DNA of 64,000 nt, from assembly GCF_018873765.1 (NCBI RefSeq), contig NC_057922.1, forward strand, positions 8,445,563 to 8,509,562, read 5' to 3'. Position 1 is the stretch's first letter, and each line of letters starts with the position of its first letter. Shown here one piece after another: positions 61,020-64,000 of this stretch. Under the pieces are notes generated by a model. That model was not told the DNA's origin and ran no database searches. It worked only from the letters and a program-made list of their open reading frames with translations. Made by a program: the position numbers and the translations under genes. This DNA is from Telopea speciosissima. Lineage: Eukaryota; Streptophyta; Magnoliopsida; Proteales; Proteaceae.

Positions 61020-62340
61020 GTCAGACTGCATAGCCAACATCATATCAAAGATACAATCCATCACCACCAATCCGAACCAATGGAAACTGTAAGTAATGAA
61101 ATCTAGAGGTTGATGGACTGGCAAATTACTCCTTCAAGATGATGCTCTTGGGACTATAATAATGGCAGCTATCGCCTTGCATAAAATGTAGATGAGAAGC
61201 AAGTGAATTTCAAACTCCCCCCCCCCCCCCCACTCTCACTATACACATTTCTTCTTACTCAGCTCATGTTTACCAGGGCGGCCATTTGATTCATTTGTTG
61301 ATTGATGGAAAATATATGTTGTATTTCCTTTAATCCTTGTGTTCAAGTTTCGCTCTCCCTATGCCATGTTGTGCTTTCTCTTCAATGGTTCTTCTTTCCT
61401 TGTGAAAACAGTTCTGACATGAAACTCAATTTTTTCTTAAACTTTTGCATAACTATCTCTCCTTATGGTTTCATGCTGTCAAGACCCACTCTATTTGGTA
61501 TTTTTCTTTGTAATTATGGTTTGTTGTTGTTTTTCCTGAAGGCTATGCTATGATTTTGCAAAGTTCTGCATTACCTGTAACAGCAAGTGTAGAGGACAGG
61601 AAAAGGCATCTCGGTGTGTTTAAAAAATTGAAACAATACCGAATACAGAAAACCAGTGCTAACAATGTAGAAGAAGTGAGGGAAAAAAGGAGAGAAGAGA
61701 ATGCCACAAGAAAGAGTAACAGTCAATACCCTGCGGCAGTCCACTCTCCACATTATCTTAGGATGAACAATTACAATACCACAAGGACAAGGACACCGGT
61801 AGTAGAAGACTAATTAGTGTAACCAATAAAGACTAAAACCAAACAATTACAATACCACAAGGACAAGGACACCGGTAGTAGAAGACTAATTAGTGTAACC
61901 AATAAAGACTAAAACCAACTAAAACAATTACAATACCACAAGGACAAGGACACCAGTAATAGAAGACTAATTAGTGTAACCAATAAAGACTAAAACCAAC
62001 TAAAACTGATTACCGCAGGGTCTGACAGTAATACCCCTGTGGTACCATATACCTAACAAAAATGAACTAGGGCCACTGTAAATGGTTAAAACAGCCAGTG
62101 TTCTTAGTAAATATCTCCAAGACTCTTTTTTCACTCTACTATCCTCTTCCCCGCCCCCCCCCCCCTTTGTTCCTGCTCTGCATTTGCATATTTATAATCT
62201 ACTTGTTCTGACTTAAGATTTCGTTCTTTGATACATATATTTGGAAGTTTTTTGTTCCTTATTGTGTCTGAGGTTTCAGAATTTGCTTACCTAAAGCCAA
62301 AAAACTGAAAAAGGGCTTAAAGCAAACCAAAAAGAAAAGA
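61020..62340. other. SGRL 3' flank
   Basis: The flank contains a C15 run (61217-61231), a tandem repeat (61766-62006) and a C12 run (62154-62165). An 88-codon ORF at 61550-61813 (Lys/Arg-rich) runs into the tandem repeat, has no recognisable domain and is not called as a gene. Confidence 0.5.
61766..62006. repeat. Three-copy tandem repeat, 76-81 bp
   Basis: Units start with aacaattacaataccacaag at 61766, 61842 and 61923. Units 2 and 3 carry an extra ctaaa, so the period rises from 76 to 81. Copies are almost identical (ccggtagtag against ccagtaatag). Confidence 0.92.
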
Positions 62341-62342
62341 TT

Positions 62343-62560
62343 TAGAGAGATCCACACCGGTGCCAATGCAGATTCAGTTGCTGGATTAAACCAAGGCGTC
62401 CAACGAAAGAAACGAACCCATTAATGACCCAGATCTCCTTCGTCCAAGCCCTGACAAAATCTTCCTTGGAGGAAAATCTGATCATAACGTGCCTAGGGTC
62501 CATCAACCCCACTTGCACTGCTGTTGTGAAAGCTCTTTCACAGTTTCAATCATTCTTGAG
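62343..62560 (-). mobile_element. LINE ORF1-like DUF4283 fragment
   Basis: The minus strand reads GLMDPRHVMIRFSSKEDFVR then AWTKEIWVINGFVSF, the DUF4283 pattern typical of ORF1 proteins of plant L1 LINEs. It is short and truncated at both ends. Confidence 0.6.
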
Positions 62561-63469
62561 GAGAAAGAAGTAATAAGTTAGGAATCATTAAACTTTGTCA
62601 TACAGAAAGGCTAAGGCAAATGTTTGTGCAACATCAAGGCAATTTTATTTTCTTGAGTGACAGCAGATGACCTAGCGTAAATAGTAAACTGGTGCCAGTA
62701 AATACTCATCAGAAGTATTAATCTTCATTTGAGGGTGGCAGGTTCATCCGACTCCAACCACTCCATCATTCAAGGTGTACTGTTTGTTTTTGTCAAGTTT
62801 AAAGTAGCATCTTTCTTGAACCTCCCAATCTTCATGTTATTCAACTTCTGCTTTGAATCATTAATATTTGAGAGGAGTAATGAATCCCCAGCAGGACAAC
62901 AGCAATTAGACATATCTCAAATTTTAAATTCTACTCTGAAGCATTACCTGTAAACCTAAGGATGAGTCTTAGATTAATCTGAACTGCTGATATGAAAAGA
63001 TTTAAGTAGTAGGGGAGGTTTCAAATCAATGATTTCATGCAAGAAAAGTTGAGAATAAAAAGCAACAAAAAGGAAAGGATATTACAAAGGCTACTTTCTG
63101 ATGTTGCAGGAAATCTGAGGGATTATTGTCCTTTAAAAAAACTAAATAATCCCTTTTTCAGATTTTGACTGCACTAAGAAACAAAATTTCCTTAGAGATA
63201 TAAGTTCCAAATTGTCCTTTAGACTTACATGACCAAGAAATATCTCAGTTCACAGACCTTCAAAGAATTTACTTTTTGATTTGTGATGGATATATTTAGT
63301 ACCTGCTCAAGAAGCATCACATATTCACATGTTGTGACAGCTTTTTTTATCCCAAGAAAGATGCATTGCAGCAAATACAGTCTAAAAAACAGAAGAAATG
63401 TCTTACACAATGCAGTCAGAATTACAAAGTAGAAGGAATAAAAAATTAATGTAATGCAATTTACTATAT

Positions 63470-63625
63470 GAGCGTGCTGGTGCATGGGGCTCCCGCTACT
63501 GCAGGGTTTGAGAGGGACAAATGTAGGCAGCCTTACCCCTCTGCGGAGAGGCTGTTTCCATGTTTCGAACTCGCAACTCTGATGATTGCAATAACACAAC
63601 TTAACCGTTGTGCCAAGGGCCACGC
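63470..63625 (-). mobile_element. Au-type SINE
   Basis: The minus strand shows ttggcacaacggttaagttg, the aacagcctctcc block, aaggctgcctac and ctgcagtagcggga, in Au order. It is more diverged than the copies at 26395 and 52572. No target duplication was found. Confidence 0.8.
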
Positions 63626-64000
63626 ACTACCAAAATTGCCCTTTACTTTACTTATTGTTCCTCAAAAGTCCTTTTTAAAACTCAATATTGGGGATGGGAT
63701 CACAAAAAAGGGTGTCAAACGTCCAAATATCTGGCTGTATTATTAGCAAAGTATGAAACTAATCTGTGTTTGTCAATCTTCTTGATCCGATCTTGTTACC
63801 GGGTGCCTTGGTTTTAAATTTTTTTTTTTAAGCTTCAAGCCGCGCTAATGGAAAATAAAAATATTGAGAGTTCTTTTTCTCTATTTCTTGGGAATTATTT
63901 TTATTTTATCTCTTTTTTTTTTTAGCATATCTATATTTTTGAAAATATTTTTTTTACCTCTAATAAAAAAAAAAAAATGGGAATAAAATAAGGGGCAATT
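63626..64000. other. Right edge, AT-rich, no gene seen
   Basis: Low-complexity T and A runs; nothing recognisable. Confidence 0.6.

Noticed and set aside
61550-61813. 87-codon basic ORF downstream of SGRL
   Set aside because: It ends inside the tandem repeat, has no recognisable family, and the start codon lacks support.

Overview
This window is nuclear DNA from a flowering plant. All recognisable proteins have plant-type orthologues, genes are split by GT-AG introns of about 0.1 to 4.3 kb, intergenic DNA is AT-rich, and the mobile DNA is typical of angiosperms (Au-type SINEs, hAT and Mutator-like MITEs, Ty1-copia and solo-LTR relics, RTE and L1 LINE pieces). Long TE-loaded introns would fit a basal eudicot or magnoliid, but the species cannot be named from the sequence.

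Six genes look functional. On the minus strand: (1) a probably plastid-targeted SLOG/DprA-like Rossmann protein (1258-5652, running off the left edge); (2) ZIP4/SPO22, a meiotic crossover TPR protein (7907-11168, five exons, 948 aa); (3) SNAPC1/SNAP43, a subunit of the snRNA-activating complex (21388-28838, seven exons, 276 aa); (4) a PMT24-27-type Golgi methyltransferase (32062-36482, eight coding exons, 880 aa, with a 5'UTR intron). On the plus strand: (5) PRORP, protein-only RNase P (45481-56013, six exons, 589 aa); (6) a STAY-GREEN-family Mg-dechelatase, most like SGRL (57956-61019, five exons, 257 aa). I joined exons by hand at GT-AG sites; every junction keeps frame and each complete CDS is a multiple of three.

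Between ZIP4 and SNAPC1 lies a graveyard of host sequence: a 1.6-kb partial copy of the SNAPC1 3' half (11999-13617), an Rf-like PPR pseudogene with a 210-bp two-repeat amplification (15716-18199), and a 1.43-kb Mutator-like element with 10-bp target duplications that carries a piece of an mTERF gene (18611-20043, a Pack-MULE). SNAPC1 introns 2 and 3 hold a SINE split by a solo LTR and a second solo LTR. PRORP introns 3 and 4 hold a decayed organellar-type tRNA-Asp, a third solo LTR, two SINEs and a 5'-truncated RTE LINE. A Ty1-copia pol relic lies at about 42.6-44.35 kb.

The genes are not an operon or pathway cluster; they are unrelated housekeeping, meiotic and plastid genes. I see no clear new biological system. 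The most distinctive items are the Pack-MULE/mTERF capture, the nested SINE/solo-LTR, the tRNA relic inside an RNase P gene, and the in-frame transit-peptide exon far upstream of the SLOG gene.
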